Shown: in pieces, positions 1 through 6,820 of the stretch | Numbering within the stretch: the first letter of the stretch is position 1 | Layout: the number at the start of each line of letters is the position of its first letter | IMG/VR virus record: IMGVR_UViG_3300046491_000455 | Location: 1 to 43,034 of that record | Direction: 5' to 3' (one strand) | Length of the DNA: 43,034 nt | Origin: a virus | Translations under genes and position numbers: made by a program | The notes under the pieces: generated by a model | Told to the model about the DNA's origin: nothing | The model's input: only the letters and a program-made list of their open reading frames with translations | Database searches by the model: none

Positions 1-865
1 TCAACCCGCCTGCGGTTGTTTGCGAAACACGCAAACGATGATGTCACTAGGGAACATCCGCATCAGCGGCAGCGCGCACAGGATCGCCGCGTACTGGATA
101 TAGAGCGACATGGGTGAAATGTTTGCCGCGCAACGCAAGCGTTCCAACAATCCCGCGGCCCGCAATGCAGGCAGCTCGGCGCAATGCACGAGCTCGAAAT
201 TGTGCTTGCCGACCAGCGCGGCCAGGTTTGCGCTATTAAAGTAGTGCACGTGTGGCGACGGCAGGTCTTTTTGCCATAAGCGGTCGAACGGCGCCCGCCA
301 ACCCAGCCTGGCCACCAGTTTCGACAGCCGGTAGAACAGTCCTTTGCTGCTGGGCAGGTTGAGGATCAGGATGCCGGCGTCATTGAGCCGGGCACGACAG
401 GCGCACAGCGCGCCGTTAATGTCGGGGATGTGTTCGATCACGTCATTGAACACGATGACGTCGAAACGTTCGCCTTCCTGCAGCACATCCGGAAAATAGC
501 CAGCGCGCACCGGCAAGCCTCGCGCAGCGGCACGCGTGCCGACCTGGGCATCCGGTTCGACGCCGAGCACGTCGAAACTCCCCCTGCGCTGTCTCGAGGA
601 ACCATCCATGCGCGCTGCCCACGTCGAGCAAGCGCGTCGCTCCCGGCTGCGCGAAGTGTTGGGCCACATGGACAATCGCGCGAAAGTTCTCCAGTCGCAA
701 AGCCTTGAGGCCCGTTTCGCGTTCGAGTTCGTCAACAAGCCCGGCTTGCTGCTGTTCGTTGATCGCGACGCGCAATGCCGCGCTTTCATAGGCACACGAC
801 GGACAGGTTGCATGCCAGCCAGCGAGGCCGGGCGCCTGCCTGTTCCCGCAGACGATACATGGCAT
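1..865 (-). pseudogene. SAM-dependent methyltransferase, frameshifted (host flank)
   Basis: A class I SAM-dependent methyltransferase with an N-terminal zinc-ribbon-like segment (MPCIVCGNRQ, then CPSC). The SAM-binding glycine loop (LLDVGSAHGWF) and the later motif (FDVIVFNDVIEHIPD) lie in two different frames. Removing one base from the run of five C at 580-584 joins them as AQGSFDVLGVEPD, so the break is a single-base homopolymer change. The ATG at 865 was chosen because GGAGGAG lies just upstream and CxxC follows at once. The stop is at 1-3. The substrate cannot be told; sugar or lipid modification is typical of the Methyltransf_23 group. It is host DNA outside the prophage. It may be a real pseudogene or a sequencing error; the 5-base run makes error quite possible. 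Confidence 0.75.
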
Positions 866-991
866 ACCGCTCCTCCGCACGGGCTTGAACTGACGAGGGA
901 CGACCATACATCAGTTCCGGCGCAGGGCAATCGGTGCGCGATATGGCACTTGACTTTGCGCAGACCGGCAGCATCTTGGGTCTAGTTGGAG

Positions 992-997
992 TACAAT
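992..997 (+). promoter_or_regulatory. Putative -10 box of the ssrA promoter
   Basis: TACAAT lies 16 bp before the mature tmRNA 5' end, at a suitable distance for a start a few bases upstream of the RNase P cut. No good -35 hexamer is visible at 16-18 bp spacing, so the call rests on the -10 box and position only. Confidence 0.4.
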
Positions 998-1012
998 GGA
1001 GTTTCTTTCGTT

Positions 1013-1371
1013 GGGGGCGACCTGGTTTCGACGTGGGTTGCAAAGCAGCGCAGGGCATACCGAGGGCTGGTTACCTCGTAAATACACCCAGAAATCAATA
1101 ACTGCAAACGATAACTCGTACGCACTCGCAGCTTAATTGCTGCTAGCTCTACAACACCTCGCCCCTGGGGTGTGCCGCAAGGCAAGTAGAGTCATTTACA
1201 GGGGCTCGCGCCTGACCGGGTTACTTGGTTAAGCGTTAAATCTAAGGTAACTCGCCTGTACAAAGGGTGCACGTCCCCGTTGTCCAGGTTAAATTAATTG
1301 ACAGTGCTAAGTATGTAGAACTGTCTGTAGAGTGCTTGCGGACGAGGGTTCGATTCCCTCCGCCTCCACCA
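1013..1371 (+). ncRNA. ssrA: Transfer-messenger RNA (tmRNA)
   Basis: tmRNA rescues stalled ribosomes by acting first as alanyl-tRNA and then as mRNA for a degradation tag. The 5' end GGGGGCGACCTGGTTTCGAC and the 3' end with GGTTCGATTCC (T-arm) and CGCCTCCACCA form a 7-bp acceptor stem. The tag frame starts at the GCA resume codon at 1104, reads ANDNSYALAA and stops with TAA at 1134-1136. The gene is one continuous piece, not permuted. It is complete even though the integrase gene begins only about 100 bp downstream, so the prophage restored the 3' end on integration. Its own host terminator is not recognisable next to it. Confidence 0.97.
1344..1371. other. Probable attL: prophage junction at the ssrA 3' end
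   Basis: The integrase gene is read toward ssrA and ends about 100 bp from it, the usual arrangement for phages that integrate in the tmRNA 3' end. The T-arm and acceptor-stem segment is the usual crossover region. Only one copy is in the window, so the core length and exact limits cannot be set. Confidence 0.45.
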
Positions 1372-1473
1372 ACAAACACTTTAGATTCAAGCACTTAGCT
1401 GCTCGGAACTGTCATTAATTGGGCTGAGTTGGGGCTGATCTGGCTCCAGAATGCCAACAGAATGACAACCTGC

Positions 1474-2652
1474 TCAGGACGCCTTCGTGGCGTCCTTTGT
1501 TTTTTCTGCGCCATAGATTGCCTCGGCGCGACTGCCGGCCTGCTTGTCGGCATCCGGCATCCAACGGCCATACCGGCGCGCAATCATCGTCCAGTCCTTG
1601 TGACCCATCTGCTTGGCCACCCACATCGGCGGCTCGCCGGCCGACAACATCATACTGGCGTAGGTGTGGCGCGTCTGGTACGGGTAGCGGTAGCGCACGT
1701 TTGCCTTCTTGAGCGCCCACTGCCATAGCGTCTTGCGGATCGGCTGGTCACCTTGCCACCGTTCCCGCGTTTGCGGGTTCTGGAACACTTCCTTGCCTGA
1801 CAGCCAGGTGTGCTGCTTTTGGTCGACCAGCGCGTCGAGCGCGCCGCGCAGCAGCTTCACCTCGCGCCGCCCGGCATAGGTCTTGGTCACCTCGGCCTTG
1901 CCGGCCGCGTTCTGGGTCATCGCACGCTGCACGCGCACCACGCCGCGCAGGAAGTCGACGTCGGCCCAGTCCAGCGCCACCAGTTCGGACGTGCGCAGGC
2001 CAGTCCAGAACGCGAACTGCACCAGGTTGCGGCCCTGCCCTTCCAAAGCGGCAAGGATAGCCTCCTGCTCATCCCGGCTGAACGGATCGATCTCATCGGC
2101 ATCGCGCGGCGGCTCGTTCTTCGTGTACGACCAGCCGGCCAGCGGGTTCGTCTCGATCAGCTCGTCATGCATCGCGTCGTCCAGCGCCGAGCGCATCACG
2201 CTTTGGATATTGCCCAGCGTCTTGTTCGTCACGTCGAGCTCGGCCAGCTGGTCGCGCATGTGCGTGCGCTTGAACTCGGACAAGCGCAGATGGCCAAACC
2301 ATGGGATCAGGCGGCCCTGAACGATCTTGCGGTAGGTGTCGTAGGCACTGGCCTTGCGCTGGCTCTTCTGCCGGTCGAGCCAGGCATCGAGGTAGCGCTC
2401 GACCGTCTGCACGTCGCCCGGCACACTGGCGAACTTGGCGGCGTTGCTCGAGTTGGGGAAGGTCGCGGCGTAATCGAAGCAGTTGGTTGCGATCGCATGC
2501 AGGACCGCTGCCCGGTGCTGCTCGGCCCGTTTCAGGTTAGCGGTTGTGGGCTTGAGCGCGATCCGCTCCCGGCAGCGGACGCCCCGATACATGAAGGTGA
2601 TTTCGATACTGCTTTCCGATGCACCTTTAACGCCCCGCCCGTCTCGACCCAT
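1474..2652 (-). CDS. int: Prophage tyrosine-recombinase integrase
   Basis: Site-specific recombinase expected to insert and excise the phage at ssrA. The 392-residue protein has an N-terminal arm-type DNA-binding segment of the DUF3596 kind (residues 1-40), a core-binding SAM-like domain (about 80-165) and a C-terminal catalytic domain. Catalytic residues visible are R220 (TGLRTSEL), R328 in YQTRHT, H351 (MGHKDW) and Y361 (RRYGRW). The usual His before the second Arg is replaced by Tyr (Y325), a variant I have seen in this integrase group. The start ATG at 2652 has AAAGGG upstream, and its first residues match the usual start of DUF3596 integrases. It overlaps the excisionase end by about 120 bp. 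The last codons form a hairpin listed separately. It is the last gene of the left operon. Confidence 0.95.
   Translation of the reverse strand: MGRDGRGVKGASESSIEITFMYRGVRCRERIALKPTTANLKRAEQHRAAVLHAIATNCFDYAATFPNSSNAAKFASVPGDVQTVERYLDAWLDRQKSQRKASAYDTYRKIVQGRLIPWFGHLRLSEFKRTHMRDQLAELDVTNKTLGNIQSVMRSALDDAMHDELIETNPLAGWSYTKNEPPRDADEIDPFSRDEQEAILAALEGQGRNLVQFAFWTGLRTSELVALDWADVDFLRGVVRVQRAMTQNAAGKAEVTKTYAGRREVKLLRGALDALVDQKQHTWLSGKEVFQNPQTRERWQGDQPIRKTLWQWALKKANVRYRYPYQTRHTYASMMLSAGEPPMWVAKQMGHKDWTMIARRYGRWMPDADKQAGSRAEAIYGAEKTKDATKAS
1477..1505 (+). terminator. Intrinsic terminator facing ssrA transcription, inside the int 3' end
   Basis: Read on the plus strand, GGACGCC - TTCGT - GGCGTCC (1477-1495) is followed by TTTGTTTTTT. 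The hairpin is made by the last integrase codons. The T-run is on the plus side, so it would stop transcripts coming from ssrA rather than the integrase transcript. Confidence 0.75.
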
Positions 2653-2810
2653 GACTCATACCCTTTTACATCTATCAAATTGCGCCCGTCAGGCGCCTTA
2701 ATCCAAACCTCACCCTCAAGCCAAATTCCGTCCCTGATCTTGGACCGGATTGCGTCCTCGGTATAACCCGATTCGGTGGAGAACTTGGAGATGGTCAAGT
2801 AGCGCAGCAT
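2532..2810 (-). CDS. xis: Excisionase-like DNA-binding protein
   Basis: A small basic DNA-binding directionality factor that would bend attachment-site DNA and steer the integrase toward excision. The first 60 residues (MLRYLTISKFSTESGYTEDA onward, IRSKIRDGIW, then DGRNLIDVKGYESWVE) have the winged-helix layout and the DG...D..GYE.W ending typical of phage excisionases placed beside DUF3596 integrases. The frame runs on to 92 residues; the low-complexity tail after about residue 65 reads into the integrase start and may be unimportant. The ATG directly follows the TAA of the upstream gene. Family assignment is by pattern only. Confidence 0.75.
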   Translation of the reverse strand: MLRYLTISKFSTESGYTEDAIRSKIRDGIWLEGEVWIKAPDGRNLIDVKGYESWVETGGALKVHRKAVSKSPSCIGASAAGSGSRSSPQPLT

Positions 2811-2987
2811 TTACTTTTCTGTCAGCGGCCAGCGGCAGTCGCTCAGCGCGTGCGCGCCGCCGCACCTGGTGCACTCGGCGGACGGCGCGACCATTCCCGT
2901 TTGCGCGGGAATCTTCTGCACTGGTTGCCACGATTGCAGCCACATGTGCCAGGCCAGATTCCCGATGGTGTAGAGGTCTGGACCCAT
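2811..2987 (-). CDS. Small Cys/Trp-rich protein, unknown
   Basis: A 58-residue protein with a Trp-rich N-terminal half (LAWHMWLQSWQP) and a C-terminal CTRCGGAHALSDCRWP. The spacing Cys-x2-Cys-x4-His-x4-Cys is exactly that of a CCHC zinc knuckle. The ATG at 2987 follows the DUF5131 stop by one base, so the two are almost certainly co-translated; longer upstream starts would run into the DUF5131 gene. Its function is unknown. Nucleic-acid binding is suggested only by the Cys/His pattern. Confidence 0.7.
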   Translation of the reverse strand: MGPDLYTIGNLAWHMWLQSWQPVQKIPAQTGMVAPSAECTRCGGAHALSDCRWPLTEK

Positions 2988-2988
2988 G

Positions 2989-3921
2989 TCACTCGTCCGG
3001 AAATCCATCGTGCTGCAGGCCGTCGAGCATGCGGCCTGCAAGCTTCTTGCCCATGCGCTCAATCCATTCGGATCCGGGAATCTTGATGCCAGCATCGTCG
3101 TTGAACCAGTTCGGCGCCCACTCGCCCCACTGCTTGAACAGGAACGGCACGTCGGCCGCCGCGCACTGGTCGCGCAGGCTGCGAGCCCAGTCCGGATCCA
3201 TCGGGCGGGCGCCAGGGCCGCTCTCGCCGCCGACGATTACCCAGTCGATGCCCCATTCATCACCAATGCCGGTAAAGTCGCAGCGCGAGCAGCACTCGTA
3301 TGCCCCCGTGCTGGGGTCCATCGACAGCGCTCCGTTCGAGGTCGGGCAAGGTTTGCACGCCACGATGCTCAGGTCGACCGGGCCAAGCAGCGGCTCCATA
3401 CTGAGGAATCGCACTGTGGCGTCGAGGGCGAGCAACTTCGGTATGTCGCGGTCGGCTTCAGCCTGACTGGTAATCGTGGCGCCAAGCCAGACATTCGGGT
3501 ACTGCTTCTCGAAGTCGAACGGAACCGGAAGCATATTGCCCACATTGCCGATCCGCTTCGTCAGCAGAAGCCAGTCGAGGTTCGGCGTGGCCGCGATCAG
3601 TTCGAACAGATCGGCGCGCCAGTCATCGGGTACCGCGTTATCGAAAACGTCGGCCAGCGACGCACAGAACACGCGCTGGCGCCGGCCATGCTGCGCGAAG
3701 AACGCGGCGTGTGCGGCGTTCCAGGCGAGCGGCTTGTGCCAGTTGGCCGGACTGGTGCGACGACGCGGCGCGCCCGGGCCCCAGTTGATCGCCACGCCGC
3801 CGCCGAAGCGCGCGTTGCGCGTCTCAGCGTAGCAGTGGTCGCAGCCCGGCCCAACCTTCTGACAGCCTTCCCACGGATTGAAAGTGTGATCGGTCCACTC
3901 GATAGTTGAGTTTTCACTCAT
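2989..3921 (-). CDS. DUF5131 / phage Gp37-Gp68 family protein (radical-SAM-like)
   Basis: A 310-residue member of the phage Gp37/Gp68 (DUF5131) family. The signature is MSENSTIEWTDHTFNPWEGC with a cysteine cluster C20-x6-C27-x2-C30-Y, followed by VFCASLADVFDN, LLLTKRIGN, RFLSMEPLLGP and VIVGGESGPGARPM, all family hallmarks. The cysteine spacing recalls radical SAM iron-sulfur clusters, but it is CX6CX2C rather than CX3CX2C, and the reaction is not known to me. A second cysteine group (CKPCP, CCSRC) sits near residues 190-235, perhaps another metal site. It lies between the cargo genes and the small zinc-knuckle-like protein in the left operon. A start at 3921 gives the canonical N-terminus. 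Confidence 0.88.
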   Translation of the reverse strand: MSENSTIEWTDHTFNPWEGCQKVGPGCDHCYAETRNARFGGGVAINWGPGAPRRRTSPANWHKPLAWNAAHAAFFAQHGRRQRVFCASLADVFDNAVPDDWRADLFELIAATPNLDWLLLTKRIGNVGNMLPVPFDFEKQYPNVWLGATITSQAEADRDIPKLLALDATVRFLSMEPLLGPVDLSIVACKPCPTSNGALSMDPSTGAYECCSRCDFTGIGDEWGIDWVIVGGESGPGARPMDPDWARSLRDQCAAADVPFLFKQWGEWAPNWFNDDAGIKIPGSEWIERMGKKLAGRMLDGLQHDGFPDE

Positions 3922-3959
3922 GATACTATTGCCTTTCGAATAATTTTAAGGAGACAAAC

Positions 3960-4175
3960 ATGGGTGGTCCATCGTTGATTCGCGATCCCTTTGAGGTGGC
4001 CAAACGGCGAATCGATCTTGCGGAAAAAATCACTGGTGAGCAGCTCGCGCGCGCCAAAGAGCTGCATCGCATTCACTTCGACGGCGACAACAGTCGGCCT
4101 GAGTTCATTGCTGCGATCGTCCAAGCGCTTGCAACCAATTACCTCGCCACGGTTGAGGCAGCGAACCAAAGCTAG
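3960..4175 (+). CDS. Small helical protein, unknown (plus-strand cargo)
   Basis: A 71-residue, mostly helical, charged protein (MGGPSLIRDPFEVAKRRIDL at the start) of unknown role. The ATG at 3960 has an AAGGAG ribosome-binding site nine bases upstream (TTAAGGAGACAAAC), which is the main reason to accept it. It is transcribed against the surrounding left operon and starts only 38 bp from the divergent DUF5131 gene. With the membrane-protein gene at 4320 it forms a two-gene island. Confidence 0.65.
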   Translation: MGGPSLIRDPFEVAKRRIDLAEKITGEQLARAKELHRIHFDGDNSRPEFIAAIVQALATNYLATVEAANQS

Positions 4176-4295
4176 AATCATGCCGTCCCACTCTCCGGCC
4201 AAGCGGCACCCAACCAGGTGCGGCTGGCCGAGGGGCTGGCGGCAGCCGACGCAGCGGCATGGGGTGCGAGTGACCGTTGCTGTTGTGCTACGATT

Positions 4296-4312
4296 CCGCG
4301 AATATTTCGCGG
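4296..4312. promoter_or_regulatory. 17-bp perfect palindrome just before the membrane-protein gene
   Basis: CCGCGAA-TAT-TTCGCGG, arms of 7 bp around a 3-bp centre, ends seven bases before the ATG at 4320. No T-run follows, so it is not a terminator. It could be a repressor operator covering an AATATT -10-like box (TTGCTG lies 18 bp upstream) or an RNA hairpin next to the GGGGGGA ribosome-binding site. Confidence 0.5.
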
Positions 4313-4319
4313 GGGGACT

Positions 4320-4940
4320 ATGGAAAACCGAATTTGGAAGATCATCGGCTTTTGGACGATGGGCCTGCTTCTCTTCATAGAGACGATGATCATCATTCGA
4401 TGGGTGATCGAATTTGTTACTTGGTCGACTGTGGATTCTGGCTGGGCGCAGGCCATCGGCTCTATCGCCGCCTTGGGTGTAGCGATTTATGTGATGAGCC
4501 GACAGAACTCGCACGCGGCACAATTGATCGTTGCGGCTGATAAATTGGCGGCCCGAAGACGCGCAGCAGCTGTGAGGGCTATTGTGCGGCGCGCGGTCGC
4601 TGTGGCGGAGCACATTCGGACCATTGTAGATATTCCAGTTGGGACTTCCGTGGCTCCAGGAGAATATAGCGGTAAGCTCGAGGCGGCCAAAATTTCGCTT
4701 CAAGGGGTCCTTACCACTGTGAAGGCGGTCCCAGCGCATGAGTTGGGATCCTTTGACATGGCCGAAGGAATCCATCTGCTTGGGGTCAATCTCCAAAGTC
4801 TCGATAACATACTTTCGAAGCTGATTGTGAATCTGGGTGATCGCGGGACGCCACAAGCGACTGAAGTTTTCAGGGTCTGTTTTGATTTCATCGAAAACGC
4901 GAGCACGCAATTCGATCGTGGTGCGGCCGAGTTCGATTAA
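4320..4940 (+). CDS. Two-helix inner-membrane protein, unknown (plus-strand cargo)
   Basis: A 206-residue protein with two predicted membrane helices (about 8-33 and 43-60) joined by a short Trp-rich loop, and a cytoplasmic helical domain of about 145 residues starting RQNSHAAQLIVAADKLAARR. I do not recognise the family. The ATG at 4320 follows GGGGGGA; a longer upstream start at 4218 lacks a ribosome site and would put Cys-rich sequence ahead of the first helix. The base composition is less GC-rich than its neighbours and the direction is opposite to the left operon, as for a phage cargo (moron) gene. Two-helix membrane proteins in such places often act in superinfection exclusion, but nothing here proves it. 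Confidence 0.75.
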   Translation: MENRIWKIIGFWTMGLLLFIETMIIIRWVIEFVTWSTVDSGWAQAIGSIAALGVAIYVMSRQNSHAAQLIVAADKLAARRRAAAVRAIVRRAVAVAEHIRTIVDIPVGTSVAPGEYSGKLEAAKISLQGVLTTVKAVPAHELGSFDMAEGIHLLGVNLQSLDNILSKLIVNLGDRGTPQATEVFRVCFDFIENASTQFDRGAAEFD

Positions 4941-4993
4941 AGTCGTACCTAAAGCCAAGCGTCCCGGGCCGGCATCGGAGATGTTGACCTGAT

Positions 4994-5914
4994 TCACGCT
5001 GCCTCCCTCAGTGCGGTGATCACGTCGCAGGCCACCTGCGGAGCAACGGCGTTGCCGAGCACGTGCACGGCGAGCCGATGGTCGTCCGGCAGGATGTAGC
5101 TCGGGCGGAAGCCCATCGCAGCCCGATTCTCGTCCTTGTTCAGCATCCGCATACGCGCACCGTCGACCACGGCCCAGCGATCGCGCGTGGTGATAGTGCC
5201 GATCGGACGGGCAAGGCTGCGGCCGGTGAGGCCCGAGCCTTTGCCGTAGTACGGCATCACGAAGCGGTCACCGAACTGGCGCCGACCGTTCGCCACGCGC
5301 GCCAGCGTCGCCGCGGCCCGGCCCGGCTTTTCGATCTGCGACCAATCGCCCGCGTCGAAGTCGACGAAACTGCTGGCAGGCACATGGGCACGCCTCGGCA
5401 GGCGCAGCATCAGAGGATGCTTGGCGCGCACGCCGACAAAGAACAGACGATCGCGGTTCTGTGGAACTCCTTGATTCGCCGCGTCTACCATTTGAATGTC
5501 GAGGCAATAGCCAAGCGCTTCAACAGCCATCCGCCACGCTGGATAAAGCTTCCAATTCAGGAAGCCACGCACGTTCTCGCCAACAAAGAATTCCGGGCGG
5601 TGGTGCTCGATCGCGGAAATAAATGCCCATGCAGTCGACCGCGAGGCGTCGTGCTCTGGGTTGTTGCTCGGCTTGCCGCGTGCGTGCGTGTTCCCCTGGC
5701 AGCACCAAGAGGCCAGCAGCAGGTCGTGGCGCGGGACCGTGGCCCAGTTCACCTGGTGCAGGTCTTGGCACGCGTGCTGCGTGTTCGGGTGATTGGCCGC
5801 ATGGATGTCGACCGCGACGCGCCAGTGGTTGCCAGCCCAGATCACCTCGCATCCAGCCATCTCCGCGCCCTCGGTGAAGCCGCCAGCGCCGGCGAACAGG
5901 TCGATGGCCTTCAT
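4994..5914 (-). CDS. Orphan DNA (cytosine-5) methyltransferase
   Basis: Would methylate cytosine C5 in DNA, probably shielding phage DNA from host restriction. The 306-residue protein carries motif I (DLFAGAGGFTEG, from residue 5), a motif IV variant WCCQGNTHARG where the usual PC is CC (nucleophile C72), motif VI ENV at 113-115, motif VIII QNRDR at 152-156 and a terminal GNAVAP (motif X). No restriction endonuclease lies beside it, so it is an orphan enzyme. The ATG at 5914 overlaps the upstream stop as ATGA and brings motif I to the usual place; a longer frame to 6004 would overlap the upstream gene. The target site cannot be read from the sequence. Confidence 0.92.
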   Translation of the reverse strand: MKAIDLFAGAGGFTEGAEMAGCEVIWAGNHWRVAVDIHAANHPNTQHACQDLHQVNWATVPRHDLLLASWCCQGNTHARGKPSNNPEHDASRSTAWAFISAIEHHRPEFFVGENVRGFLNWKLYPAWRMAVEALGYCLDIQMVDAANQGVPQNRDRLFFVGVRAKHPLMLRLPRRAHVPASSFVDFDAGDWSQIEKPGRAAATLARVANGRRQFGDRFVMPYYGKGSGLTGRSLARPIGTITTRDRWAVVDGARMRMLNKDENRAAMGFRPSYILPDDHRLAVHVLGNAVAPQVACDVITALREAA

Positions 5915-6201
5915 GCTGCCGCCAACATCGGAGTGCTGCGCGTACGCTTCGAGTACGTTTTCTTCGCTGGCTTGACAAGTCGACCGGCCTTGCGCAACTC
6001 GCATGCCCGGCCCATAACCGTGTTAATCGTGCGCTCGAGCGCGAGGCTGACCTGCTCTGGACCCGCCGTTTCGTAATTCTCGATCAGGTATTTTTCATCG
6101 GTCGTGGTCCACGGCGTGCCCTGCTTGCCGTGGTATTCAGGGTGAAACTTCATGCGCCCACTGGCATCGTAGACGACCGGGATTTCGCTGCTCTCGATCA
6201 T
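5911..6201 (-). CDS. Small SANT/Myb-like DNA-binding protein
   Basis: A 96-residue protein. The central WTTTDEKYLIENYETAGPEQ, followed by an ALERTINTVMGRACELRKAG helix, reads as a Myb/SANT-like helix-turn-helix with spaced aromatic residues. The C-terminus is basic (KPAKKTYSKRTRS). Both ends overlap neighbours as ATGA: the start with the winged-helix gene and the stop with the methyltransferase. It probably binds DNA; its target is unknown. Confidence 0.7.
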   Translation of the reverse strand: MIESSEIPVVYDASGRMKFHPEYHGKQGTPWTTTDEKYLIENYETAGPEQVSLALERTINTVMGRACELRKAGRLVKPAKKTYSKRTRSTPMLAAA

Positions 6202-6614
6202 GCTGCCGCTCCCTGCTCCGGCGCGCCGAACAGCGCGGCCACCAGGCCATCGCGCCACATACCGATCTGCACAGCCGGTGCCATGGGCCGCTTCGGCGCG
6301 ATGCCCCGGTCAAGCAGTTCATCTCCGGTCGGCAGCGCGACATCCTCGCCCAGCTCCCACAGTTCGCGGCGGCGCGCATCGCAGCGCCCCGTACGGCGCA
6401 CTTCGCGCAGTTCCTTCGCCATGTGCTTGAGGTGTGCGTACGCGGTCGACTGGTTCAGGCCCAGCCTCTCGGCGATGTCGCCAGGGGAAAGCGGCTGCTC
6501 TGCCAGCAGAACGCGAATTGCCGCGCGGGCCTGCTCGCGCAGCTCCAGCTTCTCCTTGGTGCCCATGTGGCGGCCCGACCCGGGCGGGTGGGCGCGGTTG
6601 TTTGTCTTGCTCAT
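6198..6614 (-). CDS. Winged helix-turn-helix protein
   Basis: A 138-residue protein with a winged helix-turn-helix at about residues 25-80: LREQARAAIRVLLAEQPLSP, then GDIAERLGLNQSTAYAHLKH and a basic wing (ELREVRRTGRCDARRRELWE). This resembles MarR/ArsR-type DNA-binding domains, but no effector domain follows. The ATG at 6614 overlaps the upstream stop (ATGA); the stop overlaps the SANT-like gene. It may regulate within the left operon or bind phage DNA. The specific role is unknown. Confidence 0.75.
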   Translation of the reverse strand: MSKTNNRAHPPGSGRHMGTKEKLELREQARAAIRVLLAEQPLSPGDIAERLGLNQSTAYAHLKHMAKELREVRRTGRCDARRRELWELGEDVALPTGDELLDRGIAPKRPMAPAVQIGMWRDGLVAALFGAPEQGAAA

Positions 6615-6820
6615 TCGGTATCCCCGGTCATCGTCTTGTCGTCGGCGCTTTGCGCCTGGTATTTGGTGCACGTGCGCGCCTCTTCACCGCGGCGGTTCGA
6701 GATCGGCAGGCACGGCAGGCGCAGCAGCAATTTGAAAGCCCCGCCGCCGGCCAGTGCCTGGTAGCTGACGCCCTGGGCGCAGTGCGGCTCGCCGGCGTGT
6801 GTGAAGAAGGCGCAGGTCAT
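6611..6820 (-). CDS. Small phage protein, unknown
   Basis: A 69-residue protein with four cysteines (MTCAFFTHAGEPHCAQG, LPCLP, CTKYQ) and an acidic tail. I do not recognise it. Acceptance rests on its place in the coupled operon: the ATG shares one base with the TAA of the gene before (TAATG) and the stop overlaps the next start as ATGA. Confidence 0.6.
   Translation of the reverse strand: MTCAFFTHAGEPHCAQGVSYQALAGGGAFKLLLRLPCLPISNRRGEEARTCTKYQAQSADDKTMTGDTE

Noticed and set aside
3918-4997. Minus-strand 359-codon open frame bridging the methyltransferase and DUF5131 genes, with GTGA and ATGA overlaps at its two ends.
   Set aside because: Its codons lie exactly opposite those of the two plus-strand genes, a phase in which stops need rare TTA, TCA or CTA codons on the plus strand. 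The middle has implausible composition (runs rich in Arg, Thr, Ser, Cys), and the plus-strand genes have strong ribosome sites and membrane helices. The end overlaps are noted as the one argument in favour.
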